Assembly: GCF_003640395.1 (NCBI RefSeq)
Contig: NZ_RBZQ01000008.1
Coordinates: forward strand, 172,031-236,030
Direction of reading: 5' to 3'
Source of the DNA: Stutzerimonas urumqiensis
GTDB taxonomy: Bacteria > Pseudomonadota > Gammaproteobacteria > Pseudomonadales > Pseudomonadaceae
DNA: 64,000 bases
Under the pieces are notes generated by a model. It saw only the letters and a list, made by a program, of their open reading frames with translations, made no database searches and had not been told where the DNA came from. Shown one piece after another: positions 56,447 through 64,000 of this stretch. Position 1 is the first letter of the stretch. Every line of letters begins with the position of its first letter. Both the position numbers and the translations under genes were made by a program.

Positions 56447-57838
56447 TCATTCGCCTTCGTCTGGCGAACTTCCGCCATCGGCAAATACCAGGCCATGCTT
56501 GCGCAGTTTGTCGTGCAGCGTCTTGCGGGGCAGGCCCAGGGCTTCTGCGACGCTGCGCAACGAGCCGTGGGGGCGGGCGAGTTCGGCGTTGATCAGCGCG
56601 CGCTCGAACGCCTCGACCTGTTCGGACAGGTTGGTCGCCACGCCCGGAGCATCCGTCGGGGCTTCCAGCGGGCTGCCAAGCCCAATATCCAGCCCGAGCG
56701 CGAATCGCTCGGCGGCATTCTGCAGTTCGCGCACGTTGCCGGGCCAATCGTGGCGGAGCAGGCTGCTGCGCTGCTCGGGCAGCAAGGAGCGGCCGGGCAG
56801 CCCATGTCGCCGTGCCGCGATTTCGCTGAAATGCTGGAACAGGAACAGTACGTCGTCGCTCCGCTCGCGCAACGGCGGGATGCGTAGCGGGGCGACGTTG
56901 AGCCGGTAATAGAGGTCGGCGCGGAAGCGGCCCTGATCGGCGGCCTGGCGCAGGTCCTCCTTGGTCGCCGCGATGACCCGGATATCGAGCGGGATCGACT
57001 GGTTGCCGCCGAGGCGCTCGACCACGCGCTCCTGCAGCAGGCGCAGCAATTTGACCTGCACCTCCAGGCTCATGCTTTCGATCTCGTCGAGAAACAGGGT
57101 GCCGCCGTTGGCGAATTCGAATTTGCCGATCCGACGCTTCTGCGCGCCGGTGAAGGCGCCGGCTTCATGGCCGAACAGCTCGCTCTCGACGACCGACTCG
57201 GCCAGCGCCCCCGCATTGATCGCGACGAATGGCCCGCCACGGCGGCTCGACAGGTCATGCAGGGCGCGGGCGACCACCTCCTTGCCGGCGCCGGTCTCGC
57301 CGAGGATCAGCACGTCGGCCTGAGTGGTTGCGAGCGCGCCGATCTGCTCGCGCAGGCGCTGGGTGGCCTGCGATTGCCCGAGCAGCCGTGTCGACAGCTC
57401 CTGCCGGTCGGCCAATGCCAGGCGCAGGCTGCGGTTCTCCAGCACCAGGGCGCGCAGGGCCAATGCACGCCGCACGCTATCGAGCAGGGCCTCGCTGGAG
57501 AAAGGCTTTTCCAGGAAGTCGTAAGCACCGGCCCGCATCGCCTGGACGGCGAGCGGGACGTCGCCGTGGCCGGTTATCAGCAAGACGGGCAGCTCGGCGT
57601 CGCGTGCCTGGAGCTCGGCGAGCAGTTGCAGACCGTCTATGCCGGACATGCGGATGTCGCTGACCACCACGCCGGGCCAATCGGCGGGCAGGCTTGCCAG
57701 TAGCGTTTTCGCCTCGCCCAGGGTAACGACGCTCAGGCCGGCGAGGTCGAGGGTCTGCGCGAGCGCCTTGCGCAGGTGGGCGTCGTCATCGATGAGGACG
57801 ATCTGGGTGCGGTGATCGAAGGCGGCGCCGGTGGTCAT
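56447..57838 (-). CDS. dctD: C4-dicarboxylate response regulator DctD (sigma-54 activator)
   Basis: 463 residues: receiver with D61 in VVVSDIRMSGIDG; AAA+ domain with Walker A GETGAGKE (180-187), the sigma-54 contact loop GAFTGA (227-232), Walker B LFLDEIE and the arginine-bearing end; and a C-terminal Fis-type helix-turn-helix (LRSVAEALGLPRKTLHDKL). It activates the sigma-54 promoter of dctPQM when phosphorylated by DctB. The ATG overlaps the dctB stop by four bases. Its last codons contain one of the two candidate DctD sites. Confidence 0.95.
   Translation of the reverse strand: MTTGAAFDHRTQIVLIDDDAHLRKALAQTLDLAGLSVVTLGEAKTLLASLPADWPGVVVSDIRMSGIDGLQLLAELQARDAELPVLLITGHGDVPLAVQAMRAGAYDFLEKPFSSEALLDSVRRALALRALVLENRSLRLALADRQELSTRLLGQSQATQRLREQIGALATTQADVLILGETGAGKEVVARALHDLSSRRGGPFVAINAGALAESVVESELFGHEAGAFTGAQKRRIGKFEFANGGTLFLDEIESMSLEVQVKLLRLLQERVVERLGGNQSIPLDIRVIAATKEDLRQAADQGRFRADLYYRLNVAPLRIPPLRERSDDVLFLFQHFSEIAARRHGLPGRSLLPEQRSSLLRHDWPGNVRELQNAAERFALGLDIGLGSPLEAPTDAPGVATNLSEQVEAFERALINAELARPHGSLRSVAEALGLPRKTLHDKLRKHGLVFADGGSSPDEGE
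56462..56477 (-). promoter_or_regulatory. Distal candidate DctD binding site (inside dctD)
   Basis: TGGCGAACTTCCGCCA has the same TGGCG-N6-CGCCA arms as the site at 56430-56445. The centres are 32 bases apart, about three helical turns, which suits side-by-side activator dimers. Confidence 0.5.
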
Positions 57839-59646
57839 GGCAGATAGTCCTCGGTCGGGAATGCCAGGCTCTGTTCGGCCGAGCGCAGGAACAGGCCGAT
57901 TTCGGCGCCGCCGTCGGGGTGGTTGCCGAGCCGCAGCTCGCCACCCAGGCCGCGCACCAGCGTGTCGCAGATCGCCAGGCCAAGTCCCAGGCCCTGGGCG
58001 CTGGTCTTGGTGGTGAAAAAGGGTTCACGGGCGCGTTGCAGCGCTTCGGTGGAAAAGCCCGGACCGTTGTCGCGCAACAGCAGCGTCACGCCATCGGGCT
58101 GGGTGTGTGTGCTGAGCCAGATGCGCCGGGGCAGCGGCCGTTCGCCGAGCGCATCGAGCGCATTGGCCAGCAGATTGGCGAGCACCTGGCGCAGGCGCGT
58201 CTCGCCGGCTTGGACCCAGAGCGTCGCTTCGGGCAGATCGCGTACCAGTTCGACGTTCATCGCCTGACGGCGCTTGGCCACCAGCGACAGCGCATCCTCC
58301 AGCGCCGGTTGCAGCGCCACCCGTTCCGGCGCGTGCCGGTCGCGCCGGGCGAAGGCCCGCAGGTGGGCAATGATCGAAGCCATGCGCCCGGTCAGCTCGC
58401 TGATCAGGCCGAGATTGCCGCGAGCCTCGTCGAGCCGTTGGTGATCGAGCAGCACGCCGGCGTTGTCGGCGTAGCTGCGAATGGCTGCAAGGGGTTGGTT
58501 CAACTCGTGGCTGATGCTCGCCGACATGGTGCCGAGCGCGGACAGCTTGCCGGCCTGCAGCAGTTCGTCCTGGGCGCGAACGAGCTCCTGCTGCGCATGC
58601 TCGCGTTCGAGCACTTCGGTCTTCAGCCGGGCGTTGAGCGCCTCCAGGTCCCGCGTACGCGCCTGGACGCGGTGTTCCAGCTCGCGCCGGGTGCTGGCTT
58701 CCATCGCGAGTCGCTCGATGAAGTGCCGCCGGCGTTGCATCAGGAGTCCGATCCAGAGCAGCAGCGCCAGCAGGGTCGCGCCGCCGATCGCCACGACGGT
58801 CTGCACCGGGCGCTCGACAAGGCTGGTCGGGGCGAGGATGCGCACGGTCCAGCCGATGTCCTTGAGTTCGCGGCTCTGGATCAGCCAGGCATCGAGGTCG
58901 AGCGTGAGGTTCTCGGGTTCGAGGGTCGGGTAGGGCTGGTCGAACGCGATCTGCTCGCGCTCGGCCTGATCGAGTGCGCGCGTGGCGTGAAATCGCCACT
59001 CGGGCTTGGAGGTGAGGATCACCACGCCATAGTTGTCGGTAACCAGCAGTTGCTCCGGCGTGTTGCCCCAGAGCACTTCGGTGTTGTCCAGGTCGACCTT
59101 CACCACGACTGCGCCGAGTTCCTCGTCTGCGTCACGCACGGCCGCCGCGAAATAGTAGCCGCGCTTGCCGGATGTCGTGCCGAGGCCGAAGAAGCGACCG
59201 AGCTTGCCGGCCATCGCCTCGCGAAAATACGGGCGGAACGCGAAGTTGCGCCGAACGAAGCTGTCCGGCTCGTCCCAGTTGGAGGCGGCGATGGTGTCGC
59301 CGTCCGGCTGCATCAGGTAGATGGCATCCGCGCCGGTATCGCGCTGCAAGCGCTTGAGCAGTCGATTGGCCCGATCGATCTCGGCGGGCTCCGGCTCGCC
59401 ATCAAGCACCTCGCGCAAGGGCGGCAGATCGCCCAGGATGCGGGGCATCACTTCGTAGCGGGTCAGGGTGCCGAGCAGGTTGGCGACATAGAGGTCAAGC
59501 GTCTGGCGATTCTGCTCGAGCAGCTCGTTGGTGTAGTAGCGCTCGGCCAGCTGCTGGAGCGGCCACAGCAAGGGGATCAATACCGCGGCGAGCAGGGTGA
59601 GCGTGCGCCAGCGTGGGCGGCGAGGAATCGGTTGGGCAGCAGTCAT
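57835..59646 (-). CDS. dctB: C4-dicarboxylate sensor histidine kinase DctB
   Basis: 603 residues. Two membrane helices (about 15-33 and 315-333) bracket a periplasmic double-PAS (Cache) sensor for dicarboxylates, with FAFRPYFREAMAGKLGRFFG and RGYYFAAAV. A coiled coil leads to HisKA with H380 in SASISHELNQPLAAIRSYADN and HATPase with DNGPGF and GLGLGLAI. The ATG at 59646 is chosen over an open extension to 59772. It is overlapped by dctD and lies 76 bases after rmlD on the same strand. Confidence 0.95.
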   Translation of the reverse strand: MTAAQPIPRRPRWRTLTLLAAVLIPLLWPLQQLAERYYTNELLEQNRQTLDLYVANLLGTLTRYEVMPRILGDLPPLREVLDGEPEPAEIDRANRLLKRLQRDTGADAIYLMQPDGDTIAASNWDEPDSFVRRNFAFRPYFREAMAGKLGRFFGLGTTSGKRGYYFAAAVRDADEELGAVVVKVDLDNTEVLWGNTPEQLLVTDNYGVVILTSKPEWRFHATRALDQAEREQIAFDQPYPTLEPENLTLDLDAWLIQSRELKDIGWTVRILAPTSLVERPVQTVVAIGGATLLALLLWIGLLMQRRRHFIERLAMEASTRRELEHRVQARTRDLEALNARLKTEVLEREHAQQELVRAQDELLQAGKLSALGTMSASISHELNQPLAAIRSYADNAGVLLDHQRLDEARGNLGLISELTGRMASIIAHLRAFARRDRHAPERVALQPALEDALSLVAKRRQAMNVELVRDLPEATLWVQAGETRLRQVLANLLANALDALGERPLPRRIWLSTHTQPDGVTLLLRDNGPGFSTEALQRAREPFFTTKTSAQGLGLGLAICDTLVRGLGGELRLGNHPDGGAEIGLFLRSAEQSLAFPTEDYLP

Positions 59647-59722
59647 GCGGGTACGCCTGTGTTTCGCGCCCGCATTATGCACGTTCGCTGGTTCAGGCCC
59701 GAGCCTCCGGGTCGAGGGACGG

Positions 59723-60631
59723 TCAAGCGCTCCGGCTGATCGCCAGGGCGCCTGCGTCGATGGCCGAGGCATTGGCCAGGCATTCGCTCAGGCCGGCCTC
59801 CCAGTTGGGCAGGCGCACACCCCAGTCGCGCTCCAGTCGCACGCAGCTGAGCCGGGAGTTGGCGGGGCGATTGGCTGGTGTCGGGTAATCGTGCGAAGCG
59901 ATGGGACTCAGCGTCGCCCGCAACCTGCCTTCGGCGTGCAGGTGCGTGGCGATCGCCTGGGCGAATCCGTGCCAGCTGGTCTCGCCGCTCGCGGTCAGGT
60001 GATACAGACCGGTGGGAAAGCGGCCATCGTTCAGCCAGCGACGTACCAATGCGGCGGTAGCTTGGGCGAGGTGCCCGGCCCAGGTTGGCGCGCCGCGCTC
60101 GTCGTTCACCACCTCGAGCGTGCGGCGTTCCTGCAGCAGGCGTTGCATGGTCAGCAAAAAATTACGGCCGTGACGGGAATACACCCAGCTCGTGCGCAGG
60201 ATCAGGTGCTGGCCACCGATGGCCTGGATCGCCTGTTCGCCGGCCAGCTTGCTGGCTCCGTAGACACTCAGCGGCTGCGGCGCATCGAGTTCAGTGTAGG
60301 GTTCGGCTTTCTTCCCGTCGAAGACATAGTCGGTCGAGAAGTGCAGCAGCGGCGCACCCAGCCGATCGGCTTCTTCGGCTAGCACGCCAGGTGCCGTACC
60401 GTTGATGGCGAAGGCCTTGGCCTGTTCGTGCTCGGCCTGGTCGACCGCCGTGTAGGCGGCACTGTTGATGATGAGATCCGGCCGCAGCCGCCGGACGGTC
60501 TGCCGGATGCGCGAGGGTTGCGCCAGGTCCATTCCGCTGCGCCCGAGCGCAATCAGCTCCGCATCGCCCGCGAGTTCGAGGAGAAGTTCGCGGGCAAGCT
60601 GGCCGGATTCGCCGGTGAGCAGGATTTTCAC
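59723..60631 (-). CDS. rmlD: dTDP-4-dehydrorhamnose reductase RmlD
   Basis: 302 residues of the short-chain dehydrogenase fold. It carries out the last step of dTDP-L-rhamnose synthesis using NAD(P)H. The nucleotide loop is [14 protein letters not shown], and the catalytic Tyr/Lys are in SVYGASKLAGEQ. The start chosen is GTG at 60631, overlapping the rmlC stop as GTGA and giving the family N-terminus MKILLTG; an in-frame ATG at 60640 is the alternative. It is last of the rml genes. Confidence 0.93.
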   Translation of the reverse strand: MKILLTGESGQLARELLLELAGDAELIALGRSGMDLAQPSRIRQTVRRLRPDLIINSAAYTAVDQAEHEQAKAFAINGTAPGVLAEEADRLGAPLLHFSTDYVFDGKKAEPYTELDAPQPLSVYGASKLAGEQAIQAIGGQHLILRTSWVYSRHGRNFLLTMQRLLQERRTLEVVNDERGAPTWAGHLAQATAALVRRWLNDGRFPTGLYHLTASGETSWHGFAQAIATHLHAEGRLRATLSPIASHDYPTPANRPANSRLSCVRLERDWGVRLPNWEAGLSECLANASAIDAGALAISRSA

Positions 60632-61173
60632 GGGAAGCATTCCGCGTCACGCAGGGGCTTGCCGGCCTGGTCTTTGGCAGACAGCTGCGGGGACTCGTCG
60701 ATCGGCCATTCGATGCCCAGCTCCGGGTCGTTCCATAGCAGGCTGCGCTCGTGCTGCGGCGCGTAGTAATCGGTGGTCTTGTAGAGGAATTCAGCCGTCT
60801 CACTGAGAACCACGAAGCCATGCGCGAAGCCTTCGGGAATCCAGAGCTGGCGTTGGTTCTCGGCGCTCAGGCGAGTGCCGACCCAGCGGCCAAAGCTCGG
60901 TGAGCTGCGGCGCAGATCGACGGCGACGTCGAACACCTCGCCGGCCACGACGCGCACCAGCTTCCCCTGGGGTTGCTGGATCTGGTAGTGAAGGCCACGC
61001 AGCACGCCGCGCTGGGACTTGGAGTGGTTGTCCTGGACGAACTGGCGCTTGAGCCCCGTGGCCGCTTCGAAAGCGGCCGCGTTGAAGCTCTCGTAGAAGA
61101 AACCGCGTTCGTCGCCGAAGACCTTGGGCTCGATGATCAGGACGTCGGGAATGCTGGTTTCGATGATCTTCAT
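60628..61173 (-). CDS. rmlC: dTDP-4-dehydrorhamnose 3,5-epimerase RmlC
   Basis: 181 residues, a cupin-fold epimerase of usual length. [41 protein letters not shown] (catalytic histidine in RGLHYQ) and [20 protein letters not shown] are diagnostic. The ATG overlaps the rmlA stop by four bases. Confidence 0.96.
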   Translation of the reverse strand: MKIIETSIPDVLIIEPKVFGDERGFFYESFNAAAFEAATGLKRQFVQDNHSKSQRGVLRGLHYQIQQPQGKLVRVVAGEVFDVAVDLRRSSPSFGRWVGTRLSAENQRQLWIPEGFAHGFVVLSETAEFLYKTTDYYAPQHERSLLWNDPELGIEWPIDESPQLSAKDQAGKPLRDAECFP

Positions 61174-62042
61174 GCGTCTTCACCCGCCAGCTTGAACAGG
61201 TACTGGCCATAGCCGGTCTTGCCCAGGGCATCGGCGCGGCGCAGCAGCTGCTCGCGGTCGATCCACTTGTTCTGGTAGGCGATCTCTTCCAGGCAGGCGA
61301 CCTTCAGGCCCTGGCGGTGCTCGATGGTCTGCACGTATTGCGAGGCCTCGAGCAGGCTGTCATGGGTGCCGGTGTCGAGCCAGGCGAAGCCGCGGCCGAA
61401 GCGCTCGACGTTGAGGTCGCCGCGCTTGAGGTAGGCCATGTTGACATCGGTGATCTCCAGCTCGCCGCGCGGCGACGGCTTGATCGACTTAGCGATCTCG
61501 ATGACGTCGTTGTCGTAGAAATACAGGCCGGTCACCGCATAGCTGGACTTTGGCTGCTTCGGCTTCTCCTCGATGGACAGCGCCTTGCCGGTCTCGTCGA
61601 AGTCGATCACGCCGAACCGCTCCGGGTCCTTGACCCAGTAGCCGAACACCGTGGCGCCCGTCGGCTGTGCCGCCGCGCGCTGCAGCTTTTCGGTGAAATG
61701 CTGACCGTGGAAGATGTTGTCACCAAGGATCAGGCACACCGAGTCATCGCCAATGAACTCCTCGCCAATGAGGAAAGCCTGGGCCAGGCCGTCCGGCGAA
61801 GGCTGCTCGGCGTAGCTGAAGTTGACGCCGAACTGGCTGCCGTCACCCAGCAGGTTGCGATACTGCGGCAAATCGTGCGGGGTAGAGATGACCAGGATGT
61901 CGCGGATTCCAGCGAGCATCAGCACCGAGATCGGGTAGTAGGCCATTGGCTTGTCGTAGATCGGCAGCAGCTGCTTGGATACGCCAAGGGTGATGGGATG
62001 CAGGCGAGTGCCGGAGCCTCCGGCAAGGATGATTCCTTTCAT
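61170..62042 (-). CDS. rmlA: Glucose-1-phosphate thymidylyltransferase RmlA
   Basis: 290 residues. It makes dTDP-glucose from dTTP and glucose-1-phosphate, the feedback-controlled entry step. The nucleotide-binding motif is [20 protein letters not shown], followed by [18 protein letters not shown] and [20 protein letters not shown]. Four-base overlaps join it to rmlB upstream and rmlC downstream. Confidence 0.97.
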   Translation of the reverse strand: MKGIILAGGSGTRLHPITLGVSKQLLPIYDKPMAYYPISVLMLAGIRDILVISTPHDLPQYRNLLGDGSQFGVNFSYAEQPSPDGLAQAFLIGEEFIGDDSVCLILGDNIFHGQHFTEKLQRAAAQPTGATVFGYWVKDPERFGVIDFDETGKALSIEEKPKQPKSSYAVTGLYFYDNDVIEIAKSIKPSPRGELEITDVNMAYLKRGDLNVERFGRGFAWLDTGTHDSLLEASQYVQTIEHRQGLKVACLEEIAYQNKWIDREQLLRRADALGKTGYGQYLFKLAGEDA

Positions 62043-63109
62043 GCGTTCTCCAAGGCGCCGAGGCGCTCACGCTGGTAGCTGCCGTCCTGAACGCGACGGC
62101 ACCATTCGAGGTTGTTCAGGTACCACTGCACGGTCTTGCGCAGGCCGGTCTGGAAGGTCTCCTGCGGAACCCAGCCAAGTTCGCGCTCGATCTTGCTGGC
62201 ATCGATGGCATAGCGCAGGTCGTGGCCAGGGCGATCCTTGACGAAGGTGATCAGGTCTTCATAGCGGGCGAGCCCGGCCGGCTTGTTCGGTGCCAGCTCT
62301 TCGAGCAGGGCGCAGATGCCGCGCACCACGTCGATGTTCTTCTGCTCGTTATGGCCACCGATATTGTAGGTTTCGCCGACCTTGCCTTCGCTGACCACCT
62401 TGAACAAGGCGCGGGCATGGTCTTCGACGAACAGCCAGTCGCGGATCTGCGAGCCGTCCCCGTAGATCGGCAGCGGCTTGCCGTCCAGTGCATTGAGGAT
62501 GACCAGCGGGATCAGCTTCTCGGGGAAGTGATAGGGGCCGTAGTTGTTCGAGCAGTTGGTGATCAGTACCGGCAGCCCATAGGTGCGCTGCCAGGCGCGG
62601 ACCAGATGGTCCGACGAGGCCTTGCTGGCCGAATACGGCGAGCTCGGCGCGTAGGGCGTGGTTTCGGTGAACAGATCGTCGACGCCGTGCAGATCGCCAT
62701 ACACCTCATCGGTGGAGATGTGATGGAAGCGGAACGCCTGACGACGCCCTTCGGGCAGCGTCTGCCAGTAGGCGCGGGCGGCTTCCAGCAGCTGGTAGGT
62801 ACCGACGATGTTGGTGTGGATGAACTCGGCCGGACCGTCGATGGAGCGATCGACGTGAGATTCGGCGGCCAGGTGCATGATGGCGTCCGGCTGGAATTCC
62901 AGCAGCGCTTCGCTTACTCGCGCACGGTCAGCGATATCTCCCAGCACGAACTGATAGCGGGAATTCCCCTCTACTAGCGCCAGCGATTCCAGATTGCCGG
63001 CGTAGGTGAGCTTGTCGAGGTTCAGGACGTGGTGGTTGGTATCGAGAATAAGGTGGCGAACTAGGGCGGAACCGATGAACCCGGCTCCGCCGGTTACGAA
63101 GATGCGCAT
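62039..63109 (-). CDS. rmlB: dTDP-glucose 4,6-dehydratase RmlB
   Basis: 356 residues of the extended short-chain dehydrogenase fold. The NAD loop is [15 protein letters not shown]; the catalytic region is [10 protein letters not shown] and the active-site tyrosine/lysine are in [14 protein letters not shown]. It converts dTDP-glucose to the 4-keto-6-deoxy sugar. It is first of rmlBACD, with AAGGAAG nine bases before the ATG. Rhamnose made here would serve LPS core/O-antigen or rhamnolipids. Confidence 0.97.
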   Translation of the reverse strand: MRIFVTGGAGFIGSALVRHLILDTNHHVLNLDKLTYAGNLESLALVEGNSRYQFVLGDIADRARVSEALLEFQPDAIMHLAAESHVDRSIDGPAEFIHTNIVGTYQLLEAARAYWQTLPEGRRQAFRFHHISTDEVYGDLHGVDDLFTETTPYAPSSPYSASKASSDHLVRAWQRTYGLPVLITNCSNNYGPYHFPEKLIPLVILNALDGKPLPIYGDGSQIRDWLFVEDHARALFKVVSEGKVGETYNIGGHNEQKNIDVVRGICALLEELAPNKPAGLARYEDLITFVKDRPGHDLRYAIDASKIERELGWVPQETFQTGLRKTVQWYLNNLEWCRRVQDGSYQRERLGALENA

Positions 63110-63423
63110 GTCGTGTGCTTCCTTGGCGCGTTGTTGAGCGTGCAGCTCGTAGCAGTCGGCTGGATAGACCTTGGTAGGTGATTAAAATTCCCGGGGCGGG
63201 ATTGCGCAGTCGCGAATGATACGTCCCGTTCTGATCCTTGCGGCAGGCTGCGGCGATCGGTCGGATCCAGGCGACACGAGGCTGTGTTCCTTGGGCATGG
63301 TCCCGAAACAGGCGAAGCCGGTTGAAGGGAGGACTTGGCGCTATGCGGTGCGTATTTAAAATCGGAGCGGAAAATGGATTGGTAGCACCTGGCGGCGCTA
63401 CCAATCCAAACTAGGGCCAACCC
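63110..63423. other. 314-base gap upstream of rmlB
   Basis: No gene seen. The right part holds the terminator of the small lipoprotein gene (63376-63407). The rmlB promoter must lie in the rest; an AT-rich patch on the minus strand around 63180-63192 (AATTTTAATCACC) is the only candidate -10 region, without a clear -35. No ops/JUMPstart element is seen. Confidence 0.45.
63376..63407 (-). terminator. Intrinsic terminator of the small lipoprotein gene
   Basis: A perfect 11-bp stem, GGATTGGTAGC with GCTACCAATCC around a 10-base loop, is followed in the minus direction by ATTTT. It begins 17 bases after the lipoprotein stop. Confidence 0.75.
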
Positions 63424-63696
63424 TTATTGTTGGCCGGTCGTTGCGGGTGGCGCCTCCATCGGGTCTGCCTCTTCCGGCATATCGACATCGATATCGGGCA
63501 CCGTGATCGTTTTCTGCTCGGTACCCACATCGACGTCTGGGGCATCGACATCGTATTCGGGGAGTTCTCCGCCCTCTACGTTGACATCTACATCAGGCAG
63601 ATCGCCGTCTTGCTCTTTGTCGATATCGCAGGCGCTCAGTCCCAGAGTGGCGGCCAGGAGAACACTGGCCAAGCCTAGTTTCGATTGGATTTTCAT
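63424..63696 (-). CDS. Small very acidic lipoprotein
   Basis: 90 residues. A lipoprotein signal (MKIQSKLGLASVLLAATLGLSAC; lipobox LSAC) is followed by a short, very acidic mature part with four repeats of the form x-D-[VI]-D: PDVDVN, EYDVDA, PDVDVG and PDIDVD. It has almost no basic residues after the anchor. GAGGGGA lies before the ATG and a terminator follows the stop, so it is a single-gene unit. I do not know its function; metal binding or an extended acidic spacer are possible. Confidence 0.8.
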   Translation of the reverse strand: MKIQSKLGLASVLLAATLGLSACDIDKEQDGDLPDVDVNVEGGELPEYDVDAPDVDVGTEQKTITVPDIDVDMPEEADPMEAPPATTGQQ

Positions 63697-63860
63697 GTGC
63701 GTCCCCTCATCTCAAGCCGGCCTATTCGACTCGGCGCTGAAAATTACGTCACCGAAGTGCTTCATGGCGGGGCGGGGCCCCTCCTGCAAGAAATGACAGC
63801 GCGTCATCCTTCCGGTTCAAGTGTGGCCGCCGACGTGGCTAAGTATTTCCTGAAGAGCAG

Positions 63861-63888
63861 TTGACACTAGAATCCATGGCTGTATGAT
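63861..63888 (+). promoter_or_regulatory. Strong sigma-70 promoter (upstream of a tandem pair)
   Basis: TTGACA and TATGAT are separated by 16 bases. It reads rightward and lies 106 bases before a second promoter of the same spacing. Confidence 0.75.
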
Positions 63889-63966
63889 TCGCGGCCTCGC
63901 AGTCAGGGAGGTTGTACTGGCTGCGGGGCAAGCGGTTGAGTAGAAAAGAGATTTTCGAAAAAGTGC

Positions 63967-63994
63967 TTGACGCGAAGAAGGGCTGCTGTAGAAT
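63967..63994 (+). promoter_or_regulatory. Stable-RNA-type promoter at the right edge
   Basis: TTGACG and TAGAAT are separated by 16 bases, preceded by an A/T-rich UP-like stretch (63943-63964) and followed by a GC-rich discriminator GCGCGG. This combination (GCTTGAC ... CTGTAGAATGCGCG) is characteristic of rRNA operon promoters in pseudomonads; the RNA genes themselves are outside the window. Confidence 0.72.
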
Positions 63995-64000
63995 GCGCGG

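Larger units (their letters stand above)
63697..64000 (+). other. Leader region of a gene cluster beyond the right edge
   Basis: No gene is seen. The region contains the lipoprotein ribosome-binding site at its left end and two strong promoters reading right. The absence of coding signal and the promoter style suggest a stable-RNA operon starting just outside the window. Confidence 0.6.

Noticed and set aside
63376..63407. An ops/JUMPstart element upstream of rmlB, suggested by GGTAGC
   Set aside because: The bases are part of a perfect 11-bp hairpin followed by ATTTT directly after the lipoprotein stop, which explains them as a terminator; the full ops sequence is absent.

Overview
The window is high-GC, densely coded chromosomal DNA from a gammaproteobacterium. 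It most resembles Pseudomonas in the stutzeri group (Stutzerimonas). The evidence is the ectoine/hydroxyectoine cluster with its own aspartokinase, the complete Spu/Agu polyamine locus, the rml genes next to dctBD-dctPQM (the arrangement seen in pseudomonads), Pseudomonas-type REP repeats and a perfect ANR/FNR-type box. No phage, insertion sequence, CRISPR array or tRNA/rRNA gene lies inside the window.

Layout. 1-3566 (+): the 3' end of ectB, then ectC, ectD and the ectoine-type aspartokinase. 3612-5038 (+): an ANR-type box and trhP, an oxygen-independent tRNA hydroxylase. 5136-7979 (-): a membrane PAS-GGDEF-EAL protein. 8148-14645 (+): uvrD, an orphan TRAP binding lipoprotein, a CPA1 antiporter, a small lipoprotein and a luciferase-like monooxygenase. 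14720-32808 (-): an 18-kb, tightly overlapping run of 11 genes. It links a signalling set (GGDEF-EAL, three histidine kinases, three single-domain receivers and an Hpt-REC-REC-GGDEF protein) to a processive GT2 glycosyltransferase, a membrane HEAT-repeat protein and a YaiO-type outer-membrane barrel. I read it as a c-di-GMP and phosphorelay controlled surface-polysaccharide system, and it is the best candidate for an undescribed system here. 32962-35275 (+): an acyl desaturase and a PAS-GGDEF cyclase.

35765-48235: polyamine catabolism. aguA and spuI are on the minus strand; spuA, spuB, spuC, spuD, spuE, spuF, spuG and spuH run on the plus strand. Together they cover agmatine breakdown, gamma-glutamylation, transamination and ABC uptake of putrescine and spermidine. 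48270-52957 holds a chemoreceptor, a DUF6436 thioredoxin-like protein, an alpha/beta hydrolase, a DUF2059-like protein and a 2OG-Fe(II) oxygenase. 53052-59646 (-): the C4-dicarboxylate TRAP transporter dctPQM with its two-component system dctBD, a near-consensus sigma-54 promoter and two tandem dyads suited to DctD. 59723-63109 (-): rmlBACD for dTDP-L-rhamnose. 63424-63696 (-): a very acidic small lipoprotein. The window ends in two strong tandem promoters of the stable-RNA type pointing out of the right edge.

Limits: everything here was read by eye from the sequence. Functions rest on recognised family motifs and gene order, and operators and terminators are pattern matches. Four genes appear to use TTG starts, so those N-termini are less certain.
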